64,000 nucleotides of DNA. Source: Tomocerus qinae (taxonomy: Eukaryota > Arthropoda > Collembola > Entomobryomorpha > Tomoceridae). A program made the translations under genes and the position numbers. Below are positions 11,201 through 23,763 of the stretch, in pieces. The notes below the pieces were generated by a model that saw only the letters and a list, made by a program, of their open reading frames with translations, had not been told where the DNA came from and did no database searches. Location: assembly GCA_020055645.1 (NCBI GenBank), contig CM034550.1, forward strand, positions 9,481,501-9,545,500, in the 5' to 3' direction. Position 1 is the first letter of the stretch; each line of letters starts with the position of its first letter.

Positions 11201-14200
11201 CCTAATAAACATTGTAAATCTGCGATCCACGCCCAAGTAAAACTACCTTATGCTACTACGTATTTTAAAATGCCAAATGTACTAAATAGATAAGCCCAGA
11301 TACAATTAAAATTCTTGAGTGCAGACTTTAGACTGTAGACTTTCAATAGAATCTTGTATTATAGACTATTTGTGTATGGAGTGTGTAATAAAAAGCAAAT
11401 ACTGTATATACTAAATATATTTAAGTACAGTCCTGACATGGAAATAAATGTAGCAATATCAATAGTGAAAAATTGTAAGTAAACAATGTAAAACTATTTT
11501 TAACATAAAGAATCAACAAAATGAAATCCTTATCAATAGATACATCGATCGTTGTTCTTTGATTTTTATTGTTATTTAGAACTCACTCTGCCTTGTACTA
11601 ACTAAAGACATCGTACTTCTCCTATGTTAAACTACATTCATTTCATCTTGTACATTTCATGACTTTCTTGTTGCACTATGCAATTTAACACTCGAAAGTT
11701 AGCTAACATACTGACTCAGCTAGATAATCCAGTCTACTCTTCTACATTCACTCAACTTGACTTTGTCTTTCTCTTACTCTTTCAAAAGCAATTAGATACA
11801 CTATCGTTTTACTATTTAAAGGCATATGTTACAGGTAACTACAAATATTCACTGAGCATTCAATCAAATTCTTATGCATTCAATAAACATCACATGGAAC
11901 AAGTCCTGCGTGGACCTCCTAAGGGGACTTACTTCTAAAAGGAATCAAATCACGATAAAAACGTAAAAACTAGATCAAATTCAAATTATGGGAAAATAGC
12001 ATACTAAGTTTACCCCAGTGGGTCGATTATTAGGAGTTAAATTGCATGTTACTTACCCATTTTCAAAATTCAGAAAAATTTAACGAACCTAGCTATACGG
12101 CAGATTTTCCTGTAGGTACTTAAATATCATCATTAATATTTGACCCAGCTTTTTCTAGAACTTAGTTCTTATATTGACGCCAATTATGGGCACAACAAAC
12201 AATTGTATCCAATTAGTAATAAATGATATGGATTATTTGTGTTGGGGTATTGATATATTAGTAGGTATATTTTATGTGAATCTAGGTCATGTGGTAATAA
12301 ATGGCATAGCATGTACCCTGTAACATAGGCAGTAGCTACCTGGTGATTGTGAGGTACCTAACCTCTTCTGAGAATGTCTAGCAGTGTGAAACTCTTAAAT
12401 ATTGTTAAACCAATCTAAATTTGGTGGCTGCAGCTGAGGCATCGAAAGATCAGATCTGATATCTAAGCTGTTAAAGCTGAACAGCCCATCTATCTATCAT
12501 AGAGCCGATGAGAATTCTAATGTTTGTACATGTCCCGTACTATTATTATTAACAAGAAGGGGGTAAATAGACGAGTTATTCATTACAAACTTGTGGCCTA
12601 GTGTTCTTATGTAGTACAACTCTATAATACTACTACAATAGTACTAGGAATGTGTTATGCAGTTTACTACTAGTTGTAATTCTCAGAGTAGCTCAATGTT
12701 ATTACAGTGTGCGTTTCATTTGCTAAACTTGGGAACTTATACGCAACTCAAGACGCTTGAAGCAAAGCTAGGGTAGGAGGTATGAAGATAACTGAATAAT
12801 TCTAGTTAGCGAGTTTAAACTATGAGTTAGGGTAGCTTAGTTACTTAGCTGCAAATGCTAGCCGTGGGCATCCATCTGGGTCATTGACATTTTCCTATGT
12901 CTTAATGTGTATCTATTCTTTCCCATTTTTATTTTCGAATGTATTTCATACGCACTGACATGGCATTCGACGGCACACTCGCCAAACGTGTGCAACACTC
13001 TTGAAATAAAACCAATTCAACTGTAACCAATTTTAATTAAAGTGCTTGGGATTTTTACCCATGTTATATAACTACTCTATCATTTGCAAAATTGCACCCC
13101 TTGATTGGTAATTACTCTATTCTAACAGCGAAATTAGTACCTTGCGCATTTTTATTTGCTGGACAAGCAAAAACTCTGCGGAATGTTTTTGAGAAAACAA
13201 ACCATAATTTCTTTTATCAATGCAATTATGTTTCTCATGTTTATTTATGAATTGCTTGCATTTTTCAATTGTACTGGGGAAAATGAATAAATTATTTTGA
13301 GGTTAATTATTTGTGCTTACTGCTAATTAAAACTTGATTGATTTATTTTTAAACATAATTCAGATAAGGGAAATGGATTCTATTTAATTTCGTGGACCTA
13401 AAATTTTGGTTAAAATGCCAAAACTTAATCCGAGAAATGTGTTCACTATTTCCCATGCAAGAACAAAACAAAACCAAAAAAAGTTGGGCAAAAGTTATTA
13501 TTATAACATCTAACAATTTTATGGAATTAGATGTTTCATTGATGTAAATATGAAGAAACAAATTCTCTAAAGATGAACTTGTTAGAAAATATATTAAATA
13601 TACCAATTAGGTTTACATTTACTACGAAAGGCTGTCAAAGGTGAGATGATACGCCGTTTTTCTAGAGATCAGATATGGAGAATTACATAATTCGCTGCAT
13701 AAAGGGCACTCTCGATTAGATCTGATAGTTACAAAGTAATCTGTCGAAGGAATCACATGAAAAATGTATCCATGAAGGCATAACAAGTTAACAAGTTGCA
13801 ATTAGAGCACTCGTCCACGTTTAGCTAGGCCAGCTACCGCAGCGAGATAACTGTAATAGTAATTATGAGTATTCTTAACCCAACATCAGAAACTATGAGT
13901 AAGTAGCGATGAGAAAAGCACTAAAATACGTAATAATGACATTCGCCCTGTAATTGCTAGCAAAAACAATAAAACTGCCTCTACAAAAGAAGCAATCATA
14001 ATAGTATTGCATTCGCATTAGAGTATAAAGGCACTATAAATTAAAATTGAAGGGAGATTTCTGAATGATTTAAGTAAAAAAGCCGCAATTTACGTGTTCA
14101 TGTCGCAAATGCGTTGTGTTAGGAGCACCTCTCTGATTTCCCATGCGAACATGGCTGGGTTCTCGCTCTTCAGACGTAATATCTTCTTAACGACATTCGG

Positions 14201-15611
14201 TGTGGCAACTTGCTGCTCGACCCACACAATATCATATAAGCACAAGCAAATCAAATTCAACCCATTTCCCACATACATAAAGTTTCGTCTCCATTTTACA
14301 ATTAGTCGATAGTAACACTAAAAGTATGTACATACATGCACAGATAAGTGAACTAAACCATATAAATTATCTTATTGCCAATTTCTATGTATTGTATGCA
14401 AATACAAATGAAAAGAAACTTAATGAAATGAAATTAGAACACTTTTTTCGAGACCTCGCTCGACTCTTAATCTACTTGTGCATAAAGTCCTTAGCATTTA
14501 GGTGACTACTTCTCATGTGCAAATTCAAATGAAACGAACAATAAAATTAAAATTACACAATCCTTACAAGCGTAACGAGGACTTCCAACTTTAAATTTAT
14601 TTATTTTCTGTAATGCACTCACAGAATTAACTACAAGTACTACATTTGTGTGCAGCTGTTTAATTCGAGTGAATTTACAATGTATGTTCTACTTATAGTC
14701 AAATCCGCAAAGACAGATGCGACGTAATGCAATGCACGTATGCAAATGTGATTTGCTGTCGTAAGCGAAACTTATCTCTTTCTCTTTTTATGCATGCATA
14801 ACAAATGGAAAGTGATAATCAAACAAAACCGTCCACCGTGTAATAAGGAAAAGTAGTAGAATCTCACATTACAATGTAATTCTTTTGTAATAATGGAATA
14901 CCATTAGTTTGGTTACTTAAAATGATAAAAGGTACCTCATGTAGGAAATTCATAGCAAACTTAACTTTTGCTAATCAGAATAGAACGACCAATTGGCTAA
15001 TATCTATTGACAAACTCAACTATAAATAAAATTAATTAGTAATTACCTTTGTCTTGGATCCACCGATGGAACCAGGCTTTATCGACCCTGTTTCATAGAA
15101 TCTCGTAAGGATCTTACTTACACATCCATGCGAGACGAGAAGCTGTCTGGAAATGTCACAGGGACGTACCTATACAAATGATTTAAACATTAAAAATTAT
15201 TTATCACAATTAGGTTAGATAGATCCACCTGCATTAAATTGATAAACAAAGATCTGGAAACTCTAAATACGATTTTCAACTTACTCCCAGCAAAGCCAAT
15301 TCAACAATTCTTCTCCGAATGAGATCTGGAAGTGGTCTTCCATTTACGAATACTCCTCCCAATTGATTCACTCCCGCTTGACCTGTTCAAAATTTAAATT
15401 TTCGAAAATTCATCTATAATTTATAGTTTTCTGTAATTTTCTTGGTCAACAACATTTCAGCCTGTGAATCTATTTAACTCATATTAAGCAATAAAATTAA
15501 ATATGAATTTATTACAAATGGATTTTTTCCTATACATTTTCACATTTTTGAGAGAAAGATCAACCAAATGAAAATCAGCAAGAGTTTTATTTACAAACCT
15601 GTGTGGGGCAT
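8292..15611 (-). CDS. Poxn: Pox neuro paired-domain transcription factor (6 coding exons, 467 aa)
   Basis: Coding exons on the minus strand are 15611-15599, 15382-15285, 15169-15047, 14212-14094, 10818-10538 and 9061-8292; the phases all join. The start [19 protein letters not shown] matches Drosophila Pox neuro. The paired domain covers about residues 5-133: PAI half ([20 protein letters not shown]), linker [11 protein letters not shown] half ([21 protein letters not shown]) and [15 protein letters not shown]. No homeodomain follows, as expected for Poxn. After it come a His/Gln/Asn-rich stretch in exon 5, an aromatic patch ([11 protein letters not shown], to 263), a SFSIEELLK motif (359-367) also known from Drosophila Poxn, and a Cys/His-rich tail (407-442). 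This is a nuclear DNA-binding protein; in Drosophila it specifies poly-innervated (chemosensory) sense organs. The paired domain is certain; the Poxn assignment is very likely. Confidence 0.95.
9062..10537 (-). other. Intron 5 of Poxn (1.5 kb)
   Basis: The donor reads ACAG|GTCAGA and the acceptor TGATTTTCAG; phase 1, rebuilding a glycine codon. AT-rich with no coding sequence recognised. Reading on past this donor would reach a stop within 11 codons. Confidence 0.8.
10819..14093 (-). other. Intron 4 of Poxn (3.3 kb)
   Basis: This intron splits the threonine codon (AC|G) just before [15 protein letters not shown], near the end of the paired domain. The donor is GTAAAT and the acceptor TTTTCGTAG. 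AT-rich with no coding sequence recognised. It is long enough to hold enhancers, which would fit known Poxn biology, but none is demonstrated. Confidence 0.85.
14213..15046 (-). other. Intron 3 of Poxn (0.8 kb)
   Basis: Phase 0, between SKTK and QVATP in the paired-domain linker. The donor is GTAATT. The acceptor is a tandem GAGCAG with a poor pyrimidine tract. It contains two ATGCAAAT octamers (14396-14403 and 14740-14747). Confidence 0.85.
15599..15611 (-). CDS. Poxn: First coding exon of Poxn (13 coding bases)
   Basis: It encodes MPHT plus the first base of a glycine codon, then a GTTTGT donor. MPHTGQAG is also how the Drosophila protein begins, which fixes the start despite the exon's tiny coding part. 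Upstream 5' UTR cannot be delimited. Confidence 0.85.
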
Positions 15612-15889
15612 TGTAGGATTGTCACTAGCTAGCCACATCAACTACAAAGGTAATTGTATGGCTAAATGGCAGTATGCCTAATTGTATTTGGCGTATGTAT
15701 TTAATATTTTAACGAAGGTGCTAAGGATTATTATTATGATAACTGTTACCACTATGTTTTGTTTGGGTAATTAGTTTTAATGTTTTAAAATTGTAGAATG
15801 ACACTTGATAATTGATTGTCCACCAAAATCGTATTTTCTAGCAACAATTGATGTACCTAAGAAGGCTGAGTTTCAAAAAGTTCACAAAT

Positions 15890-16560
15890 TGACAAGTTTA
15901 GTGCTTTGTAGGAGACTTTTGACAGGAGTAGAATCAGAATGCGAAGAGAAATGAGAGAAAGTGTAAAGAAGAATATGGAACGATCAAGTTTTTGCCATTC
16001 GGGTAGATTCTGAGTTGTAGTACATAACCGTTCCGTAAAGAAAATCATGAGCAATTCGGTTTTGGTTGTGAGACTACTGGGACAGACAAGACACGGAGCA
16101 TCGAAAGCATTACATACATCCGTCAGGTTCTGAGCAAAACCGCAGAAGTATCTTTTGGAAGAAGGATAGTCAGTGTATAAGTGGAGAATAGGCTGAACAA
16201 ATGTATATCTGTATACATGGGTATTACAACAGTTTACAAAAGTATTTAGGTGTAGAATCCGAAACTCCAATACAAAGCAAGAAAGCCTTTGTTATATTTA
16301 GGTTTGCGCCTGTGGGAAGGGATAATCCAGTTCCGAGAAGGAGACTGGTCTACATAAGCACGTCAACCGAATTCGGATAGTTTCCATATGCGCCGGAGAA
16401 CGGTTGAAACTAAAGTTCCTCCTTGACTCCTCCTTCCTCCTGTAGAACTCAACCCCTAGCTACAAATTATCATCGACACTGTCAACAAAGACTGGCTTTT
16501 CACAAGATAATATTACAGCTACCGAATGTTAACAGTTTACAGTACCACTTGACTATTCAG
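15890..16560. other. Purine-to-pyrimidine switch block, about 0.3 kb upstream of Poxn
   Basis: The plus strand is G/A-rich at about 15890-16080 and C/T-rich at 16417-16560, with a G+C-richer centre. It is a candidate Poxn promoter or enhancer region only by position and composition. Confidence 0.4.
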
Positions 16561-17539
16561 ACTTGTATTATTGTCATTATCTTGCCATACCAGTGCGAAA
16601 AGGATTACATTCTACTTATCATTTAGTTACTGCAGCTTAGTATGCTTTAATAACATCATCATTCGTATACTTAATGTATATGCTCATTCAGTTTCGGATC
16701 GGATATGGTATTTTCTCTGCTTTTACATCACTCCATATGGCTCCCCCATTATCACCCTATTGTCCTATTGTCATCTGAGGAAACCAATTATTAGAATTAT
16801 TACACCATGATGCGATGGGACCACACTCGACTCTCTTTCAACACACCCCATCCATTCTAAACTCTCCTTTTAATTCCCAACTTCCAATAAATGCTTCACA
16901 ATCATATACAAAGATAACAATTCAAGTGGAGCATTATTTTAATGGACTGACCTCCACTGCGGCTGCATTTATAGATATCGCACCGCTACTGGAAAACACA
17001 ATAAACAAATAAGATACACAAAGTCACAAGTGTGAAGTCAACATTTAAATGTCCTTTATGTACAAACGAAAAATAATCCTTTCCCCACATGGTCAAGCGT
17101 CATTGCTTCACAAAATTACAAAATAAATTATAACCAATTCCTTGGAGGTTTCATTTCATCATAAATTACGTTGACATGCATGATGAAAACCATTTTTCCA
17201 GATGTACAAATGACAGGACTAAGACAAAACGACAAAAGTATTAAAATCTCACTATCAACGCCAAACATTATTTTTTTAAGATTATTTTTAATTTGCAGTA
17301 TATTAAATTATCAGGTCAGAAAAAACTCATATCCTCATCAGACTTGGAGCAAATATTATTATGTCAATTTGTTATGAAAACTTACTAGAAATAGGCACAA
17401 TTTCATCACAACTGTAGCTAAGTTTTCGATTTTTGAAGCGGATATTATTTTCTTGTCGATATTACTCAATTCCTAGGACTGGTATCTTTTAGTTATCAAT
17501 TTCATTAAAAGTAATGAAAACGTAAGATTATCTGTGTTT

Positions 17540-18060
17540 TGGACCATCCATATGGATACCTAGATGAGACTGGAGAGATTTTGAGAAGAGAAAACTCGTT
17601 TCCCCAAATTGACTTTTCTCCTTATCAAAGTCTTCGATATGGAACCTTCAGTTTCAGTTTTCCACTCTACAGTCAATCGACTTTTAGGCGGAGTACCTAA
17701 AAATAGTTACATTTAGCCCAGTTGAGAAAGTTTCCAGGAAGAAGAAAGCCGTTGAATTATAAGACCACGTCGGGAGCAGACAGATGGGATAGAAAGGAGA
17801 AATGAGCTCGTCCTCGGATCATATTAAATTGAGTGAATGGTGTGTCTGTGTCCTGTCAGAGGAGCAGATTAGTTGCCTCAAGTCTGGAAATTCAATTAAA
17901 GTCCTCGTGGAAAGTCTCTATGCAGCTCATTTCCACGCTTCACAGATTTTCTCATCAAAATCATATCGCAATTTTCAATCTTGACTTTTCTGTTATCACT
18001 TTCCTCATTCTGCAGTCGCGTCCGCCTCCATAAACGCCAGTCTCTCTACTTCCCCGTTCT
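17540..18060. other. Purine-to-pyrimidine switch block
   Basis: G/A-rich at 17560-17815, C/T-rich at 17920-18060. The same orientation as the blocks of the 30-64 kb desert. Confidence 0.4.
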
Positions 18061-20896
18061 GATATTCGAATCTGAAGGATTTTCTCCATTCCATTTTAAA
18101 ACTGCATTAAGAGCTTTAGAATAAAAGACAAGGTGAGAATCTGCTTCTCCACTCCCCATGGTCGAAAACGGTGATGGCTGAAAAATACCATTTGTATGCT
18201 ACTGAATTTATTCCAAGATGGAATTACCGTAAGCTCGAGAAAATTATTTAATTATTACATAATAATAAATTATTCCCCCGGGTATATTTTATTAGTTTGC
18301 TTGAATCATCGATCGATGAATCTAATTGTGCGTTACTTTACCATAACTCTAACAGACAAGGTTTTATTTCAGCTTCGAAAGAAAACAACTGCGCACATTT
18401 TCTTTCCACATTTGCTTTGCTCTAGATATTTTTCTGAGATAATAAGCGTCCATTAACCATGTCCTTTACTACTGTACATCATAGGTATAACAAGCATGCC
18501 AATACTAACCATCTAACAACTGAATCGGAAGTGGAGCCCTCATGTAATATTTGGTTAGCCCCATAAACTCAAGCAAATCAAATTTCCTCCACTCAATATT
18601 AAATGAAGATTTTCCTTCCCAGCGAGAATATCCGTTCCATACGATCATCAATTCCAGCTTTGTGATCCAGATCGTCTACCTGTCATATCAGGTAGAAAAA
18701 TATGTAGCTATGTAAAATTGACTGATTTTACTACACAAATATCGCATGACAGTTTCGGAGTAAAGGGTTGATTGCGACTCTCCGCTTTTCTTATCGTTGC
18801 ATCAGTTTATCAAATATTTATGGAAGGATGTTCTGTCGCATGTGATCGAAGATTTAGGGAATCAAATGGTCACTACGTAATGAATTGGGAATGTTAGTAC
18901 CTAGATATTTACTAAAAGTTGTTTTTTAGTGAAATAGATAAGAGAGCAATGTTGTGACAAGACATGACATCCTAACAAATGAGAAATGGGTCATAACAGG
19001 AAACCTTATTTGGAATCCTAAACCAGAAAGGAAATAAAACTGAAGTATACTATGGCATTTTATGATGCACAGAACGTAAATAAGTGTCATGCTTATTATC
19101 TATACTAAAATGTACTGACAAATATCACTAATTTTGCTTTCATGTTCTAGATGTTCCCCTCATTCTGAAATATGTCATCGCATCATATCTTATCGCTAGC
19201 GAATTTAATATGCCACGCGAGTTTAGCATTCGCCCTTTTTCTCTGGATGAATGATGCATTCTGTTTTCCATTAAGATAGTTTTCATCTTTCATGAGTTGA
19301 AACAATTTGTTACAATTATTACTAAAACTTCAGTCATCGCATCGGTAATAATTCGTTGCGCAATTTTGTATTTACAATATTATTCAGCATCTGACAGACC
19401 TGTTAATACAATTAAGTAAGCAATTATGTGGTCTCAATTAAAACGTGGTAGGCATTTAAATGTACAGATTTTGATTAATAAATTAAACTAGATGACATTT
19501 CTACCTATTGTTAACTGTTTGCCAATAATATTAGATATTCTAAATATGTTGATGATGATTTTTGGATTTTGATTCAATGGATAGCATCTAGTAGGAAATA
19601 GTTTTGTCTTTTACAGTAGTTTGTAGTACCTGTGTAATAATTGGGGCTTTTTGGACTCTAATGGTTACCTCTTCTCTAAATATGTCTAAGCTTGTAGGAG
19701 GTGAGCCCCAATCCTCAAAGAATGAATTGCAAATGAAATGGAAAGTTCAATTACATGGTTAATTTGTGGCATTACAAACTTTGTTATATTATGAATGTGC
19801 GAACACACTTTCTGATCTGTCAATGCTTTTATGCGCGATAGAGAACAGAGTATTAGTACAAGCACAATGCTATGGTTTATTTAGTATCTAAAGAATGTGC
19901 TGTCATTCTCCTATCAGAAATAATTGAGAAAGGACAGCAGTAAAATAGCAGCTGCTGGTTTAGACTAGCAAATATAAAAAGAGCGTAGCTAATTCATTCT
20001 CTCGGCTTACCTACGGATATTAGAACAGAAAATTCTTTTCAAACTACAAGAATTCAAGTACAAGTTCACCTTTATTTAGCATAGTCTAATGGTTAAAAGA
20101 TTTATAAGGGAGATTCCTCTTTAGAAAACAAGGCTACTTGTATCTACTTAAAGAACAATGTGAATTAATCTTCTGAATTTTCAATGATGCACTAATACCA
20201 ATGTTTTCAGGTCTTAGAGATGCAAACTTAACACTGAAAGATAAACAATCGGTAATTGATTACCGTTTTCACTCCCCAAACAAAATGTCTTTGAATTAGG
20301 CTGCTTCCGAAATACCCTATTATAAAATAACAAATGCACATCTTACTTGGAAGAACAAAGCATTGAAAGTTTAATTGTCAATCCATTCGATCGTGTACAC
20401 ACGCAATTCGAAAACTGAATCTTTGAATTGAATTTAAGAAAGTTTCCACGAAGACTACGTAACTTTCTGCTATAGTAAATGAATAGAGCAGATAGAAAAG
20501 TGATTCCATTGGGAATTGTACCTATAGTCTCTATGAACCGGTGCGGTGATGACAACTCTCACTCTCTCTGCTATCTCTTATTATTATTCTTCTAAAGTAG
20601 TAATCAATTTTCTATTGCTTCCTCACAGCTTGAAACTTTAATCTGTAATTATTACAGGTAAACATAGTAATTAGTAACTAGAAGTGTTTTCTTCTCGCTA
20701 ATTATTACTTTGTTGTCCTTGCAAACAATTTTCATTGCCCATTCATTCATAATGTAGTAATTCAGTTTAGCTTAGCAAGATTTATTTGATGACACAAGTA
20801 GATCTTTGTATCTACCAAATGATACCAAATAATTCAGTATTAATTAATTAGCCAAGCTCCACATACAAGAGTAGCATAGTAATATTTCTTCAATAT

Positions 20897-21047
20897 AACT
20901 TAAGTGCTGGCCACAGAAATATCAAATGCATGCATTTTTGTACATTGTAGTAAAAAAGATAGATAATAATTTTCAGGCTTAAAATCAACTTTAGTGCTGA
21001 CCATAGAAATATTAAATGTAGGAATTTTTATTATTGAAATATGTAGG
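20897..21047. repeat. Diverged direct duplication, offset 90 bp
   Basis: Copy one is 20897-20950 and copy two 20987-21047. They share AGTGCTGRCCAYAGAAATAT and the following AAATG..ATTTTT text with scattered changes. Confidence 0.65.
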
Positions 21048-21909
21048 TACAAAATTAACAGCAATTTGAATTAGTAGGTAGAGCTAAGCTTATAATTACT
21101 AAGGAATGATTAAAGGCAGAGGCAATCAGAGCATAAAATTTAGTCTTTTTGCTGTCATCACTTGTCAGTACCCAATTCGATTCGATTCAATCCACTGAAG
21201 GTCAAATAATGTAAATTAGAATCGGACAGCAAAATTATATAATTTACCAATTAGCACAACATTCATATTTCGACAGAATAGTTATCAATTGAAACGAGTC
21301 ATCGAGCTATTTAATACCCATTGGCAGTAAAATATCAGCAATCAGCCCAGCAGCATGTAATTTAAGTAGAATTATGCTGATATGGAATAAAGTATGTTTA
21401 GTTAGACTGAAGATGAATTGATCCTCGAACTCAAGAGCATAGCATGCAATGCTAGATCATAATCATTCATTATTACGTGTACAGAGAAGGGAAAAGGGTA
21501 ACAGCACGAGGCGATCTATTCTAGATCATAACACTGCGAACAAATGCAGTGTAAATGTTTCGGCTCAATGAATTCAAAGAGTAATAATGAGGTAACTTCT
21601 GTTACAATGTCTGTTCATGGATGCTTTTGTATTCTGCCAAACCATAAATCGCCACAGACCATTACCTTATCGAATTTTCTTTGTTTTCAATCAGTCTCTA
21701 TCTCTAAGCTCTAAAACCCAATTACGATTGCAAATTTTTAGTATACTCAGTAATTAAGGTTAGTTTTGAGCCATCTTTTTATTTCAGTGGAATCTGGTAT
21801 TTACGTTGTAATAAACTTATAGTAGATTTCTAGATTGGATGTAATGTGGTATGGCATTATTAACGACAGTTTTAACAATTTGATAGAATTTATTAGTGTA
21901 TTTATAGAT

Positions 21910-22580
21910 TTGAACAGGAGTTGAGTAGTAAAAGGAGAGAGTATGTCTGGTTGTGTGTGCTATGGCTGAACAGATCAGAAATCAGAAGAGAATGACTGAA
22001 ATGGATTGAATGGTGTAGAGTTGGAGAGAGAGATGGAAAGAATAGAATTCCCAAAGGAGAGTTTGGCACAGGAAGATACGATACGAATGTAAGCGCAGCG
22101 ATGACCTAAGAGACTTAATTTAAAATCAAAGTGAGCAGCCACAGCGATTCCCATTATGTACTATCTTGTTTTGTTGTCATTGCCAAATAGCACGTTTAGG
22201 TAAACCAAGTCAAGTTTCCTTATTATATAGTCTAGTAATTCAATAGATGAGTGTGGATCTGCGAGAGCATGACTGTTGTACTCCGGCATTGTTACCTAAA
22301 TACTTTGTTGCAACTCTCCTTTGACATTTGACTCTGCTCTGTTACTTTGTGATGCTGGATTAAGGGTTCTTCAGTTTGGCTTTAGTTCAGTCTCAAGGGA
22401 ATATTCATCCTTTCCTTCACTTCCCATATCATCTCCCTCCATACTTGCCATATACCATGCCATAAGCATACCGTACCATATCGTCCACCAACACCAACAA
22501 AACCGAACCACCACAACAAGCACACTTCACTTCTCACTCTTCCTCATCCATACAATCCTCTCCTATACTCAAAATGTGCA
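21910..22580. other. Purine-to-pyrimidine switch block
   Basis: G/A-rich at 21910-22130, C/T-rich at 22310-22570, with the change near 22200. An open frame in the C/T-rich part (22321-22632) looks like a by-product of base composition. Confidence 0.4.
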
Positions 22581-23763
22581 TGCATGTGGAAATCGTGGCA
22601 ATGTGTTCCAAATCTTTTACATTCTAACGTAATTCATTCAGCCTATTTTTGTCCAACATTTTGCACATTTTATATGCATTGGTAAAAGTTTTACTACCCA
22701 GGGGGCTTAAAAAAATCTGAAAAATTCCTTTTTCATTCTTTTTTTAAAGCATAACGCCTAATAAGTGCTACCGCTGCGCTTTTAGAAGATAAAATGTTTA
22801 GAAGGTCGATTTTTATTGGTAATTAACATTTTCTATAATAAAATATGCCAATTTTTTCGATTTCCTCGGTTTGGTTAAAGCGCAAACAATTTTCGATGGT
22901 GATCGCATAAGTTATAGTGTATTGTAGTTATTGAAAAAAACCAAACATATATCCTCAATATCTACAATTAGATTAAAATAATTTAAATAGATATTAATGT
23001 AATGTGTTTGCACAGAGTCAAAGCATGCCAAAAGTAAGAATGAGTTCATAACTTAAAATACTGTAGGTTGCTGTTTTATTGCACTTGTCATTTATAATAG
23101 AGATCTCCGTGATCTCCCTTCTCCTATAATACTATGCGGTAGCCCATGCTCTGCATTTAACTTTTGTTTTACGTACTATTATTAGAGACACATCAAAGCT
23201 TTCATCACATGTATACTATGCATATAAGACAGAATGTATGAACAACTTTCAGTAGAGTTACTCAACCTCAACCAAAAAAGCTTACCTAGACTCTTTAGAC
23301 CGTCTCTCTTTCCGCTATCTGCTTTCCTCAACTACACCTTCTGTATCATTTCTAGCGTACAAAGAATCCAGAAGCGCTTTTATCACTGTACAAAAGTATC
23401 CTATCTACTCTTTCATAGATCTGCCTATACAATGTTACTATTCCCACTTTAGTAGTAGTATATTCAGTATCATTTTTTATTTAGCCATAGAGTTATGAAA
23501 TACTGTAAAAACCAGTAGTTCTTAAAAACTTTAACCTTTGCAAAAATTCAAGCACAAACACGCCCCTATTATGCAAGCAGTTCTTTTTTATCATTGTAAT
23601 AAAATCACAAGAATCTCGTATATTTAGGTAGGTTGTTTTCATATTTCATTAATGTCATATCCATGGGGGAAGAGCTTATTTGCTTGGAAATCTTGAGTTT
23701 TAATTGGTTATGTTCTAGCGGATGTAATTATCTCACCTGCAAAGAAAACTAAAACAGAGTTTA

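Larger units (their letters stand above)
15612..23763. other. Intergenic DNA upstream of Poxn
   Basis: No exon was recognised. The longest open frame (minus strand, 15857-16270) has no known domain and no splice context. Three blocks with purine-to-pyrimidine strand asymmetry (near 16.2, 17.8 and 22.2 kb) and one diverged direct duplication (near 21 kb) are listed separately. In Drosophila, Poxn is driven by several dispersed enhancers, so such elements are expected here, but none is shown. Confidence 0.55.

Noticed and set aside
15857-16270. A 137-codon open frame on the minus strand upstream of Poxn
   Set aside because: No recognisable domain, no splice or start context, and it lies in a G/A-rich tract (plus strand) where minus-strand stops are scarce.
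22321-22632. A 103-codon open frame rich in Ser, Pro and Thr
   Set aside because: It coincides with the C/T-rich half of a switch block and resembles no known protein.
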